Of a stretch of 64,000 nucleotides of DNA, positions 44,305 through 53,603 are shown one piece after another. Below the pieces are notes generated by a model. The model was given only the letters and a program-made list of their open reading frames with translations, made no database searches and was not told where the DNA came from. Positions within the stretch are counted from its first letter, which is position 1; every line of letters starts with the position of its first letter. The DNA lies in assembly GCA_910586305.1 (NCBI GenBank), contig CAJUGS010000015.1, forward strand, positions 1 through 64,000, in the 5' to 3' direction. This DNA is from an uncultured Duncaniella sp. (lineage in GTDB: Bacteria > Bacteroidota > Bacteroidia > Bacteroidales > Muribaculaceae). The translations under genes were made by a program, and so were the position numbers.

Positions 44305-45380
44305 GAATAGCAGTTTTGATTTCAGGAGGCGTAGACAGCGCCGTAGTGGTTCACAGACTTGTGGAACAGGGCCATGACCTGCACCTGTTCTACATCAGGA
44401 TAGGACTCGACACCGGCGAGGGCGACTGCTCGGCCGACGAGGATATCGAGATGTGCCGCTTCATAGCCAGGAAATATGCCCTCCCGTTCGACGTGGTCTC
44501 GCTCCACGAGGAATACTGGGACAACGTGATGGAATACGCACTCCGCATGGTGCGTGAAGGCCTCACGCCCAATCCTGACGTGATGTGCAACAAGATGATT
44601 AAATTCGGCTTCTTCGAGCAGCGATGGGGCCACGAGTTCGACAAAACCGCCACAGGACACTATGCCACAACAGTAGAGCGCGACGGCCGCGTGTGGCTTG
44701 CCACTGCCGCCGACAAGGTAAAGGACCAGACCGACTTCCTCTGCCGCATATCCTACCCACAGCTTTCCCACCTCATCTTCCCTATCGGCGAGCTCCCCAA
44801 GGCCCGCGTCAGAGAGATAGCTATAGCCACCGGAATGCCCAATGCCTATCGTCGCGACAGCCAGGGTATATGCTTCCTTGGCAAAATCAACTATAACGAT
44901 TTCATCCGCCGCCATCTTGGCGAGCGGCCCGGTCCTATAGTAGAGCTGGAGACAGGACGCAAGCTCGGCCAGCACCGCGGCTTCTGGTTCCACACCATCG
45001 GCCAGCGCAAAGGCCTAGGACTCAGCGGAGGGCCATGGTATGTCGTAAAGAAGAACGTACACGACAACGTGGTCTATGTCTCCCAAGGCTATGGGACAGA
45101 AAAACAATACGGCCACACCCTGCACCTCGACGAGATGCACTGGCTCACACTCGATCCATGGCCTGAAGCCTGTGACCATGTAGAGATTACGTTTAAAAAC
45201 CGCCACACTCCCGATTTCCTACCTGCGACACTCACAGCCACAGCACCGGGAGAATACATTATTGAATCAGAGCTCCCGGTCCAAGGTATCGCTCCCGGAC
45301 AGTTTGCCGTGATCTACGACCGCGACTCACGCCTCTGCTTAGGAAGCGGCGTGATCACCGGAAGAAACATAATGATATGA
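44301..45380 (+). CDS. mnmA: tRNA-specific 2-thiouridylase
   Basis: 359 residues. The PP-loop 'SGGVDSAVVVHRL' binds ATP. The two catalytic cysteines are in 'NPDVMCNKMIKFG' and 'GICFLGKINYNDF'. 'FHTIGQRKGLGLSGG' and the C-terminal beta-barrel match the family. It inserts sulfur at U34 of Lys, Glu and Gln tRNAs. Many Bacteroidales carry two MnmA-like genes, so this may be one of two. It overlaps both neighbours by four bases. Confidence 0.93.
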   Translation: MRIAVLISGGVDSAVVVHRLVEQGHDLHLFYIRIGLDTGEGDCSADEDIEMCRFIARKYALPFDVVSLHEEYWDNVMEYALRMVREGLTPNPDVMCNKMIKFGFFEQRWGHEFDKTATGHYATTVERDGRVWLATAADKVKDQTDFLCRISYPQLSHLIFPIGELPKARVREIAIATGMPNAYRRDSQGICFLGKINYNDFIRRHLGERPGPIVELETGRKLGQHRGFWFHTIGQRKGLGLSGGPWYVVKKNVHDNVVYVSQGYGTEKQYGHTLHLDEMHWLTLDPWPEACDHVEITFKNRHTPDFLPATLTATAPGEYIIESELPVQGIAPGQFAVIYDRDSRLCLGSGVITGRNIMI

Positions 45381-46018
45381 AAGAGAACGAGAACGACAAT
45401 ACCGGCCATGACGGCACCCGCGTGAAGCTGCGTGTGCTCGGCATCTCCTACTCACAGATTCAGAGCGGAGCCTATGCCCTCATACTCGCGCAAGTTGGCG
45501 GCCCCTATCGCATCCCGGTGGTAATCGGCGCCTCCGAAGCCCAGTCGATAGCCCTGCGTATGGAGAGCATCACACCGCCGCGCCCGCTCACCCACGATCT
45601 TATGGCCAGTGTGCAGAAAGCCTTCGGAATCCGGCTCACCGAGGTATTCATACATCGATTCGAAGACGGAATCTTCTATTCCGAGCTAACCCTCTCCGAC
45701 GGTGAACGCACAATAACGCTCGATTCACGCACATCCGACGCTGTCGCGATAGCCATGCGCACCGGTGCTCCCATATACACCACACCCGAAATCCTCGACG
45801 AGACGGGATTCGAACTTGAAGTCTCCGCCGAAGGTTCCGATAATGCGGCACAGACGGAGGACGAAGAGCACGATGCGGACACCAACCACACCCCCCGACT
45901 TGAGAACTACGCCATAGAAGAACTCGAAAAAACACTTGCCCGTCTCATCGAGCGCGAAGAGTATGAGGAGGCCGCCAAGGTTTCCGAAATCCTGCGTCGC
46001 AAGAAAGGCGAAGCATGA
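45377..46018 (+). CDS. Bifunctional nuclease-domain protein with UvrB/UvrC motif
   Basis: 213 residues. The N-terminal domain (about 10-135) is the BFN/DUF151 fold ('VVIGASEAQSIALRMESI...PRPLTHDLM', 'LDSRTSDAVAIAMRTGAPI'). The C-terminal 35 residues carry a UVR-type helix pair ('LEKTLARLIEREEYEEAAKVSEIL'), split for length. Homologues are common in Bacteroidota and are usually described as having DNase and RNase activity. A linking acidic stretch (about 150-175) is low complexity. Coupled to mnmA by a four-base overlap. Confidence 0.85.
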   Translation: MKENENDNTGHDGTRVKLRVLGISYSQIQSGAYALILAQVGGPYRIPVVIGASEAQSIALRMESITPPRPLTHDLMASVQKAFGIRLTEVFIHRFEDGIFYSELTLSDGERTITLDSRTSDAVAIAMRTGAPIYTTPEILDETGFELEVSAEGSDNAAQTEDEEHDADTNHTPRLENYAIEELEKTLARLIEREEYEEAAKVSEILRRKKGEA

Positions 46019-46086
46019 CAACCCCCAAAGATACCCATTAGAATTACAAGACTAACATTAACAACACCTTAAAACCACGTTCAGCC

Positions 46087-47427
46087 ATGTCGAAAATCAA
46101 GCCCATCCAAGTCAGGCTATCTGCCTTGAACTTTTTAGAGTTTGGTGTGTGGGGTGCCTACCTCATCTCTCTCGGCAACTTCCTTGGCCGTGTCGGGCTT
46201 GAGACCCACATCGGCTGGTTCTATGCCGTCCAGGGCATCGTATCACTCTTCATGCCTGCCGTAGTCGGTATCATCGCCGACCGCTGGATCCAGGCACAGC
46301 GTATGCTAAGCCTGTGTCATCTTCTTGCCGGAGCCTTCATGGCTGCTGCCGGTATCTACGCCCTCACAGCCTCACAGGTGGAGTTTGCCCCTCTCTTCGC
46401 TCTCTACACCTGCTCTGTCGCATTTTTCATGCCCACCATCGGCCTGGCCAATTCCGTGGCTTTCAACGCTCTCGGACGGGCAGGGCTCGACACTATCACC
46501 TACTTTCCTCCCATCCGAGTGTTCGGCACAGTGGGCTTCATCTGCTCCATGTTGTTTGTCAACTTCACACAGTTCCAGACCAATGCCTACCAGCTCATCA
46601 CATCGGCCGTGCTGAGTTTTGCCCTCGCCGCCTACTCGCTGACAATGCCTTCCTGCCCCACCAATCCGGCCTCGTCCGGCTCTGTGGTCGACTCACTTGG
46701 TCTTAGAGCCTTCAAACTGTTCAAGGTCAAAAAGATGGCCATATTCTTCATATTCAGTATGTGCCTCGGAGTCTCGCTCCAGATTACCAACAGCTACGGC
46801 AACATCTTCATAACCTCATTCTCCGATCTGGCTGAATACGCCGACACGTGGGGAGCACGAAACGCCAATGCGCTCATATCCATATCACAGATGAGCGAGA
46901 CACTCTGCATCCTCCTCATTCCATTCTGTCTCAAACGATTCGGAATAAAAGGAGTGATGCTCATGTCGATGTTTGCATGGGTATTCCGATTTGGATTCTT
47001 CGGACTCGGCGACACCGGCTCGGGCCTTTGGATGCTCGTAATATCGTGTATCGTCTACGGCATAGCCTTCGACTTCTTCAACGTGTCAGGAGGCCTCTAC
47101 GTCGACAAGCAGACCGACAAAGACCTTCGCTCAAGCGCACAGGGACTCTTCATGATTATGACCAACGGTATCGGCGCCACCATCGGCACCCTCGCCGCCC
47201 AGGCGCTCGTAAACCACTTCGTGTTCAGCCAGTCTACCCCGGAGGCACAACACGCAGGATGGACCACCTCATGGTTTATATTTGCCGCCTATGCTCTTGT
47301 GGTGGCCATTCTATTCATATTCATATTCAAGGACGACCACACACCCGATGCCAAAGAAGCCCGCAGACTCATTGAGGAGACCGAGTCGCAGGCTGACGGT
47401 TTCGCGGGTAATCCCGATACAAAATGA
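46087..47427 (+). CDS. Nucleoside permease, NHS/MFS family
   Basis: 446 residues with twelve membrane segments. 'QVRLSALNFLEFGVWGAYLI' at the start and the 'FGTVGFICSMLFVNF' and 'GLYVDKQTDKDLRSSAQGL' segments match NupG/XapB-type nucleoside:proton symporters. It imports nucleosides across the inner membrane. The upstream 68 bases show no clear promoter. Its stop overlaps the rsmE start by four bases. Confidence 0.88.
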   Translation: MSKIKPIQVRLSALNFLEFGVWGAYLISLGNFLGRVGLETHIGWFYAVQGIVSLFMPAVVGIIADRWIQAQRMLSLCHLLAGAFMAAAGIYALTASQVEFAPLFALYTCSVAFFMPTIGLANSVAFNALGRAGLDTITYFPPIRVFGTVGFICSMLFVNFTQFQTNAYQLITSAVLSFALAAYSLTMPSCPTNPASSGSVVDSLGLRAFKLFKVKKMAIFFIFSMCLGVSLQITNSYGNIFITSFSDLAEYADTWGARNANALISISQMSETLCILLIPFCLKRFGIKGVMLMSMFAWVFRFGFFGLGDTGSGLWMLVISCIVYGIAFDFFNVSGGLYVDKQTDKDLRSSAQGLFMIMTNGIGATIGTLAAQALVNHFVFSQSTPEAQHAGWTTSWFIFAAYALVVAILFIFIFKDDHTPDAKEARRLIEETESQADGFAGNPDTK

Positions 47428-48131
47428 TACAGTTCTACGCGCCCGATATCGCCACGACACTACAGCTGCCCGAGAGTGACTCCCGCCACGCAGTGAAAGT
47501 GCTCAGACTCAGCGAGGGCGACACCCTCTACGTCACCGACGGACGTGGACGATTCTATACCTGCCGCCTCGTATGTGCCCACCAGCGCCATGCCGGAGTT
47601 GAAATTGTCTCAGTCGAAGAACGTCCTCTGCCATGGGCACAGACCCTAACAGTGGCCGTCGCTCCCACCAAACATCTTGACCGTATGGAATGGCTTGTCG
47701 AGAAGATGACCGAGGTGGGAGTCAACCGCATCGTGCCCATCCTCACCGATCGCAGCGAACGCCGCGAACTGAAAGTGGAGCGTCTCGAAAAGATAGCGGT
47801 ATCGGCCATGAAGCAGTCACTCAAGGCTGTCCTTCCTGAGATTCTTCCACTCACACCGCTCAAAGAGGTGCTTGAGATGATGCCTGACGCACAACGATTC
47901 GTGGCCTATTGCGACCCGGCTGTAGAGCGTGTAGACCTCGCAAAATCCTATGAGCCGCGCAAAGACACCCTCCTGCTCATAGGACCCGAGGGCGACTTCA
48001 CACCCGGCGAAATCGAGCGCACTCTTGCATCGGGATTCAAGCCTGTCACACTTGGAGAAAACCGACTCCGCACCGAGACAGCAGCACTCTATGCCCTCTC
48101 GGCCTGTCACATCATCGACGATACAAAATAA
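47424..48131 (+). CDS. rsmE: 16S rRNA (uracil-1498-N3)-methyltransferase
   Basis: 235 residues of the SPOUT superfamily. The N-terminal PUA-like part contains 'DSRHAVKVLRLSEGD', and the knot is read at 'LLIGPEGDFTPGEI' and 'PVTLGENRLRTETAALYAL'. It methylates U1498 of 16S rRNA. It overlaps the transporter gene by four bases and precedes the TPR gene by four bases. Confidence 0.92.
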   Translation: MIQFYAPDIATTLQLPESDSRHAVKVLRLSEGDTLYVTDGRGRFYTCRLVCAHQRHAGVEIVSVEERPLPWAQTLTVAVAPTKHLDRMEWLVEKMTEVGVNRIVPILTDRSERRELKVERLEKIAVSAMKQSLKAVLPEILPLTPLKEVLEMMPDAQRFVAYCDPAVERVDLAKSYEPRKDTLLLIGPEGDFTPGEIERTLASGFKPVTLGENRLRTETAALYALSACHIIDDTK

Positions 48132-48135
48132 CGCA

Positions 48136-49725
48136 ATGAACTTCCGCACAATTATCACATCAATAGTCCTCTCTCTCTCTCTGACCTCACAGGCACAGGC
48201 TACTTTCAGCGCCGACTCCAAAGTGATGCTCAATGCCTATGACGCACTGCTCGAAGAAGATCCCCGCGATCCGGAAATTCTCTTTCGCCGTGCCGGAGAA
48301 TACTTCAAACTCAACGACTATGTGAGAGCTCTTGATGATGTGAACAACGCCATCGCCTTCCTGCCTGCCGACGACAACGACACCCGTCACCAGGCCATCG
48401 CGCTACGTGCCAACATCCTCATGATGCAGCACAAATACGCACAGGCTCTCGACGATATCACCCTGCTGCTCAACGCCAATCCCGACAGCTACGCACTTCT
48501 CTATGAGCGCGGCACAGCATTCTATGAACTTGGACGATACAAAGAGGCCAGGGCCGATTTCAACCGTATGCTACGTCTCAATCCCCGCAGCCAGGATGCC
48601 ACGATTGCCCTTGCGCGTGTCGCCGTGAAGGAAAACAATCTCGGCACAGCCGGCGAACTGGCCGACCGAGCCGTGTCTATGTCGCCCCAGTCGGGATTCA
48701 TATATCTCCGCCGCGCCTCCGTGCGCTCACTCATGGGAAGCCACCAGGGTGCAGTCGATGACTACATCACGGCCATCTCGCTCGACGACGGAAGCACACC
48801 ACGCGCCCTTGGCGAACTTGTGGCTCTCTCGCGCACCAACTACCCGGTAGTGATAGCAGGCCTGACATCGGCCATATCAATGGCCCCCAAAAACGGGATG
48901 TTCTACTTCATCCGCGCCATGATAGCCCAGGGTCACTGCAACTATCTTGCCGCCATAGCCGACTATGACAAGATTATCAATGAAAACCTCGACTCCTACC
49001 CCGGTCTCAACGCGGCCCTGGCTGAATGCTACTACAATCTCGGACGCTACGACATAGCCTTGATCAATGCCGATTATGCCATAAGCGCCACCCCCGACAA
49101 CGCCCAATATTATGTGTTGAAATCCCAGATAAAACGTGCGCTTGACGACAACAATGCCGCACTTGCCGCGGCAGAGAACGCACTTGAAAAAGACTCTGAG
49201 ATAACCAACGGACTCGTGGCGAAAGCCGTGGCCCAACTTCCGCTCGGAAAGAGCGCGGAAGCCTCTGTGGCTCTCAGCGAAGCCACTATGGTGGCACCCG
49301 AAGATCCCCGCACAGCCATACTGCGCGGATGGGTGCTTCGCGACTACCGCCACCAGGAGGCCAACGCCGTCCGCGCCTACGAACGGGTGCTTGAAATGGA
49401 TTTCGACTTCGACAACGTGAACTCCCTGCGCGGATTTGCCCTCCTCTCAATAGGCAAAAAGGACGAGGCTCTGAATTGGATGGACAAAGTACTGGAGACA
49501 GCCAACGACTACGACGGAGCCGTCAACTATCATGCCGCCTGTCTATACTCCCAGGCCGGACTCCTGGACCGGGCATTCCGGTGTATGGAGACCTCGCTCG
49601 AGAAGGGATATGCCAACTACCACAACTGGACCCGAGCCGACGAGGCCAACCTCAACTGCTCACCGCTACGTGCCGATGCACGCTTCAAGCCGCTGCTCGA
49701 CCGCTACAACCATCTGTTCAAGTAG
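48136..49725 (+). CDS. Exported tetratricopeptide-repeat protein
   Basis: 529 residues from the ATG at 48136, which opens a signal peptide (MNFRTIITSIVLSLSLTSQAQA); upstream in-frame codons lie inside rsmE. About twelve TPR units follow, for example 'LLYERGTAFYELGRYKEA' and 'LAECYYNLGRYDIALINAD'. No enzymatic domain is seen. It is likely a periplasmic assembly or scaffold protein. Confidence 0.85.
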   Translation: MNFRTIITSIVLSLSLTSQAQATFSADSKVMLNAYDALLEEDPRDPEILFRRAGEYFKLNDYVRALDDVNNAIAFLPADDNDTRHQAIALRANILMMQHKYAQALDDITLLLNANPDSYALLYERGTAFYELGRYKEARADFNRMLRLNPRSQDATIALARVAVKENNLGTAGELADRAVSMSPQSGFIYLRRASVRSLMGSHQGAVDDYITAISLDDGSTPRALGELVALSRTNYPVVIAGLTSAISMAPKNGMFYFIRAMIAQGHCNYLAAIADYDKIINENLDSYPGLNAALAECYYNLGRYDIALINADYAISATPDNAQYYVLKSQIKRALDDNNAALAAAENALEKDSEITNGLVAKAVAQLPLGKSAEASVALSEATMVAPEDPRTAILRGWVLRDYRHQEANAVRAYERVLEMDFDFDNVNSLRGFALLSIGKKDEALNWMDKVLETANDYDGAVNYHAACLYSQAGLLDRAFRCMETSLEKGYANYHNWTRADEANLNCSPLRADARFKPLLDRYNHLFK

Positions 49726-49750
49726 AACAAAACTTACAATGAAGATATCC

Positions 49751-49791
49751 CGGCGGGTGTATGGAGACAAGTGTTTTCCATGCACCCGCCG
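49751..49791 (+). terminator. Terminator after the TPR gene
   Basis: CGGCGGGTGTATGGA (49751-49765) pairs with 49777-49791 (15 bp including one G-U), followed by T-rich sequence. Confidence 0.8.
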
Positions 49792-49860
49792 AGACTCTTT
49801 ACACTCCTATTTTTTTCCTAAAAAACCACTGAAAAATTAGGCGATGGCCGAAAAAAATAT

Positions 49861-49868
49861 TACCTTTG
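49861..49868 (+). promoter_or_regulatory. -7 element of the zapB-like-zapA unit
   Basis: TACCTTTG lies 17 bases before the ATG at 49886. It shows that the longer in-frame ORF from 49844 is not the real start. No clear -33 TTG. Confidence 0.55.
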
Positions 49869-49885
49869 TGAAAATTTGGAAAAGA

Positions 49886-50179
49886 ATGGCCGCCACCCTT
49901 CAGCAGCGAGTAGAGAAGCTAAAGCACAAAGCAGCTTTACTTCAAGAGCGTTACACCGCAATCTGTCGCGCAAAGTCCGAAGCCGACTCCAGAATAGCCG
50001 AGCTGACAGAGGAAATAAAGACCCTCAACCGCAAGCTCAGCGAAAAAGAAACCGAAATAGAACGGTTGAAAGTCTCGTCGGTTCTGACCCCCGACCATCG
50101 TGACGTGGAGAAGACACGGCAGTTCATTTCCGGATTAGTGCGCGATATCGACAAGTGCATCGCTCAGTTAAGCGTTTAA
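49886..50179 (+). CDS. Small coiled-coil protein, ZapB-like
   Basis: 97 residues, almost entirely coiled coil ('SRIAELTEEIKTLNRKLSEK' with heptads), ending in 'TRQFISGLVRDIDKCIAQL'. The position directly before zapA, with TAATG overlap at 50177, suggests a division-associated partner like ZapB. Sequence alone cannot prove this because coiled coils look alike. Confidence 0.65.
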   Translation: MAATLQQRVEKLKHKAALLQERYTAICRAKSEADSRIAELTEEIKTLNRKLSEKETEIERLKVSSVLTPDHRDVEKTRQFISGLVRDIDKCIAQLSV

Positions 50180-50496
50180 TGACCGATAGACAACTCAACA
50201 TATCCATCCGTATCGCCGACCTGCCACGCATCCCCCTCCGTATCCCTGCCGGACAGGAGGAAATCGTCAGGTTAGCCGAATCCAAAATCAACGAACTTTG
50301 GAGAAACTGGTCGGCAAAGGAAGAGTTTCGCGACAAGACCTCTGCCGAGGTCCTGGCAATGGTGACATTCCGCTTCGCACAATTATATTACAGCAACGCG
50401 GAAACATCACAGAAACTCGACACAATCCTGGAGGAGCTCGAAAAAGAGTTTGACAGCCTCCTGCTCCAGGACATTGCCCCGCAAGGCGCGGACTGA
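50179..50496 (+). CDS. zapA: Cell division protein ZapA
   Basis: 105 residues. The N-terminal strand-helix unit ('LNISIRIADLPRIPLRIPAGQEE') matches the ZapA head, and a coiled C-terminus ('SQKLDTILEELEKEF') the dimer stalk. It stabilises FtsZ filaments. It overlaps the ZapB-like gene by one base; a structured gap then precedes rny. Confidence 0.88.
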   Translation: MTDRQLNISIRIADLPRIPLRIPAGQEEIVRLAESKINELWRNWSAKEEFRDKTSAEVLAMVTFRFAQLYYSNAETSQKLDTILEELEKEFDSLLLQDIAPQGAD

Positions 50497-50537
50497 AACC
50501 CACCCCCTCACCTCTTGTCCACGCCTCCCACACGACC

Positions 50538-50638
50538 GGAACTGACACTTCCGGCCTGTCGGCAAAGATATCAACGCACGAATCAGAGACAAGCCCCTTC
50601 CACCGGGCCAATTCTCGGATACGTGCGTATAGTTTTTT
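50538..50638 (+). ncRNA. Structured RNA or processed 3' region between zapA and rny
   Basis: No gene fits this gap. It forms a CCGGAA/TTCCGG hairpin near 50536-50553. A longer interrupted stem follows: 50574-50580 with 50622-50628, then matching ATC/GAT and GAGA/TCTC blocks inside. Six T follow (50633-50638). A 6S RNA sits beside zapA in several bacteria, so this may be one; no conserved 6S sequence could be confirmed by eye. A zapA terminator is the simpler reading. Confidence 0.35.
50563..50592 (-). promoter_or_regulatory. Minus-strand promoter-like sequence opposite the zapA-rny gap
   Basis: On the minus strand TATCTTTG (50563-50570) follows TTG (50590-50592) with 19 bases between. It points back towards zapA, so it could give an antisense RNA. 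It partly overlaps the hairpin described for the plus strand. It may be chance. Confidence 0.4.
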
Positions 50639-50690
50639 CCTACAAGCAGAGACACCAACATTCATAAACATTATATAATCAACATCTTAT

Positions 50691-52241
50691 ATGACAATTA
50701 TCCAGATACTGCCTTACATAGCCGTAATCCTGATCGGAGCGGCGCTCGGCATCGGCATCTTCGCAGCCGTGCAGCGCGCCACAGCCCGTTCGCGCGCAAA
50801 GACCATAGTCGAAGACGCCGAAAGAGAGGCCGAGGTGATAATGAAAGACAAACTCCTTGAAGCCCGCGAACAGGAACTACGCATCAAGAATGAGGCCGAA
50901 AAGGCCGCCAACCAGCGACTCCAGCGCGTACAGTCGGAAGAATCAAAAATCAAGCAGCGTCAGAACCAGCTCAACCAGCAGCAGAGCGAAAACGCCCGCA
51001 CACGCAACGAGAACGAACAGATACGCAAAGAACTCGAAGCCCAGAACGTGGCCCTCGAACAGCGCTCCGAAGAGCTTGAAAAGATGATACGCTCAGCACG
51101 CGAAACCCTCGAACACATCTCGGGTCTCTCGAGCGAGGAAGCAAAGGAGAAACTCATCGAAAGCCTCAAGGACGAGGCCAAGACATCGGCTGCCGCATAC
51201 ATCCACGACATCATGGACGAGGCCAAAATGACAGCCAACAAGGAGGCCAAACGAATAGTAGTCCAGAGCATACAGCGTCTCGCCACAGAGACTGCAATCG
51301 AGAACTCTGTCACAGTGTTCCACATCGACAGCGACGAAATCAAAGGCCGCATCATTGGCCGCGAAGGTCGCAATATCCGCGCTCTTGAGGCCGCTACCGG
51401 TATAGAAATCATTGTCGACGACACCCCCGAGGCCATCGTCCTCTCGGGCTTCGACCCTGTGCGCCGAGAAATTGCCCGCCTCGCACTCCACCAGCTCGTG
51501 GCCGACGGCCGCATCCACCCCGCCCGCATAGAAGAAGTCGTGGCAAAAGTGAGAAAACAGATCGAGGAAGAAATAGTCGAGACAGGCAAACGCACAGCCA
51601 TCGACCTCGGCATACACGGTCTGCACCCCGACCTCATCCGCATGGTGGGCAAGATGAAATACCGCTCCAGCTACGGACAGAACCTCCTTCAGCACTCGCG
51701 TGAGACAGCCAACCTGTGTGCCATCATGGCCTCCGAACTCGGCCTCAATCCCAAAAAAGCCCGTCGTGCCGGCCTGCTCCACGATATAGGCAAAGTGCCC
51801 GACGAAGAGCCCGAACTCCCCCACGCACTCCTCGGCATGAAACTCGCCGAAAAATACAAGGAGAAGCCCGAAATATGCAACGCCATCGGCGCACACCACG
51901 ACGAAATCGAGCAGACCTCGCTCCTGGCGCCCATCGTACAGGTGTGCGACGCCATCTCAGGCGCGCGTCCCGGCGCACGTCGCGAAATCGTAGAGGCCTA
52001 CATCAAGCGCCTCAACGACCTTGAACAGCTCGCTCTCTCATATCCCGGCGTGATAAAGACCTACGCCATCCAGGCCGGACGCGAACTCCGAGTAATCGTG
52101 GGTGCCGACAAGATCGACGACGTGGAGACCGAAAAGCTATCAGGCGAAATCGCCCGCCGCATACAGGACGAAATGACCTATCCCGGACAGGTGAAAATCA
52201 CCGTGATACGCGAGACCCGCTCCGTCAGCTTCGCCAAGTAA
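50691..52241 (+). CDS. rny: Ribonuclease Y
   Basis: 516 residues: an N-terminal membrane helix (about 3-27), a long coiled coil (about 30-150) rich in E, R and Q, a KH domain ('GRIIGREGRNIRALEAATG') and an HD domain ('RAGLLHDIGKV', 'HDEIEQTS'). It is a membrane-tethered endoribonuclease of mRNA decay. Downstream genes ricT and gldH follow closely. Family membership is certain. Confidence 0.95.
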   Translation: MTIIQILPYIAVILIGAALGIGIFAAVQRATARSRAKTIVEDAEREAEVIMKDKLLEAREQELRIKNEAEKAANQRLQRVQSEESKIKQRQNQLNQQQSENARTRNENEQIRKELEAQNVALEQRSEELEKMIRSARETLEHISGLSSEEAKEKLIESLKDEAKTSAAAYIHDIMDEAKMTANKEAKRIVVQSIQRLATETAIENSVTVFHIDSDEIKGRIIGREGRNIRALEAATGIEIIVDDTPEAIVLSGFDPVRREIARLALHQLVADGRIHPARIEEVVAKVRKQIEEEIVETGKRTAIDLGIHGLHPDLIRMVGKMKYRSSYGQNLLQHSRETANLCAIMASELGLNPKKARRAGLLHDIGKVPDEEPELPHALLGMKLAEKYKEKPEICNAIGAHHDEIEQTSLLAPIVQVCDAISGARPGARREIVEAYIKRLNDLEQLALSYPGVIKTYAIQAGRELRVIVGADKIDDVETEKLSGEIARRIQDEMTYPGQVKITVIRETRSVSFAK

Positions 52242-52256
52242 GGAGGAGGACCGCCG

Positions 52257-53603
52257 ATGGAAGAAAAAGAAAAACGATGCCCGCGCGGCAAACTGCACTG
52301 CTTCAACTGGCTCGACGACATACCCGGAGCATCCGACGGGTATGACATCGTTGAAGTACAGTTCAAAAACACCCGCAAAGGCTACTACCGCAACTCCACC
52401 AATATCCCCCTCGAACGAGGCGACATGGTGGCTGTAGAGGCCATGCCAGGACATGACATAGGCATGGTCACACTGACAGGAAGACTCGTCGCTCTGCAGA
52501 TGCGCCGTGCCGGAGTGAAAAACGAGGCTGAAATCAAGCGGGTGTTCCGCAAAGCCAAATCAGCCGACTTAGAAAAATACGAAGAGGCACGCGCACGCGA
52601 AAACGACACAATGATACGCGCACGCAAGATAGCCGAGTCGCTCAATCTCAACATGAAGATAGGCGACGTGGAGTATCAGGGCGACGGAAACAAAGCTATA
52701 TTCTACTATATAGCCGACGAACGTGTCGACTTCCGACAGCTCATAAAGGTGCTGGCCGAGACATTCAAAGTACGCATCGAGATGAAGCAGATCGGAGCAC
52801 GCCAGGAGGCCGGACGCATAGGAGGTATCGGCTCGTGCGGTCGCCCGTTATGCTGCGCAAGCTGGATGACCAACTTCGTGTCGGTCGGCACGAGTGCGGC
52901 CCGTTACCAGGACATCTCGCTCAACCCGCAGAAACTCGCGGGACAGTGTGCAAAACTCAAGTGCTGTCTCAACTTCGAGGTAGATGTTTACGTCGAGAGC
53001 GCCCGCCAGCTTCCTGAGAAGTCGATCAGACTCGAAACTGCCGACAACACCTACTTCCACTTCAAGACCGACATATTCAAGAAGGAGATCACCTACTCGA
53101 CCGACAAGTCGATGGCTGCCAATCTCGTCACTATCGACGCAGCCCGTGCATTCGAAGTCATAGAGATGAACCGCCGCGGCGAGAAACCCCTCACGCTCAT
53201 GCGCGAGGGACAGGAGCAGGCTAAAGCAAAACCAAAGCCCATAGACCTCGCCTCGCAGGACGACCTCACACGTTTTGACAAGTCGAAGAAGAAAAAGAAG
53301 AAAAAGAAAAAAGCCGCCGGAGGAGGCGAACAGCAGCCCCAGAATGCTCAACAGCAGGAGCAGAAAAAAGACCGGCAGCAGCCTGAAAAGCCACAGGGCC
53401 AGCCACAGGCCAACAACGGACAACAGGGTAGCCAGAAACCTAAAGGACAAAAGCCCAACCGGCCCAAGAAACCCTCGAATCCGCGTCCGAAAAACGAGGA
53501 TAAAGGCCAACAGCCAAAACCCGAGGAAAAACCCTCACAGGAGCAAAAACCAAGGCTCACACGCGAGCCTAAAGCTTTCCGCCAACAGGAAGACAACAAC
53601 TGA
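52257..53603 (+). CDS. ricT: PSP1/RicT-type protein with long disordered basic tail
   Basis: 448 residues. The PSP1 domain (about 25-270) shows the cysteine cluster 'GSCGRPLCCASWMTNF' and 'KLKCCLNFEVDVY', ligands of an iron-sulfur cluster in RicT. The last 120 residues are low complexity: a lysine tract, then Q, P, K and N repeats. In Bacillus RicT works with RNase Y in mRNA maturation; here it lies 15 bases after rny, a strong contextual match. The tail is probably disordered and may bind RNA. Confidence 0.85.
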   Translation: MEEKEKRCPRGKLHCFNWLDDIPGASDGYDIVEVQFKNTRKGYYRNSTNIPLERGDMVAVEAMPGHDIGMVTLTGRLVALQMRRAGVKNEAEIKRVFRKAKSADLEKYEEARARENDTMIRARKIAESLNLNMKIGDVEYQGDGNKAIFYYIADERVDFRQLIKVLAETFKVRIEMKQIGARQEAGRIGGIGSCGRPLCCASWMTNFVSVGTSAARYQDISLNPQKLAGQCAKLKCCLNFEVDVYVESARQLPEKSIRLETADNTYFHFKTDIFKKEITYSTDKSMAANLVTIDAARAFEVIEMNRRGEKPLTLMREGQEQAKAKPKPIDLASQDDLTRFDKSKKKKKKKKKAAGGGEQQPQNAQQQEQKKDRQQPEKPQGQPQANNGQQGSQKPKGQKPNRPKKPSNPRPKNEDKGQQPKPEEKPSQEQKPRLTREPKAFRQQEDNN

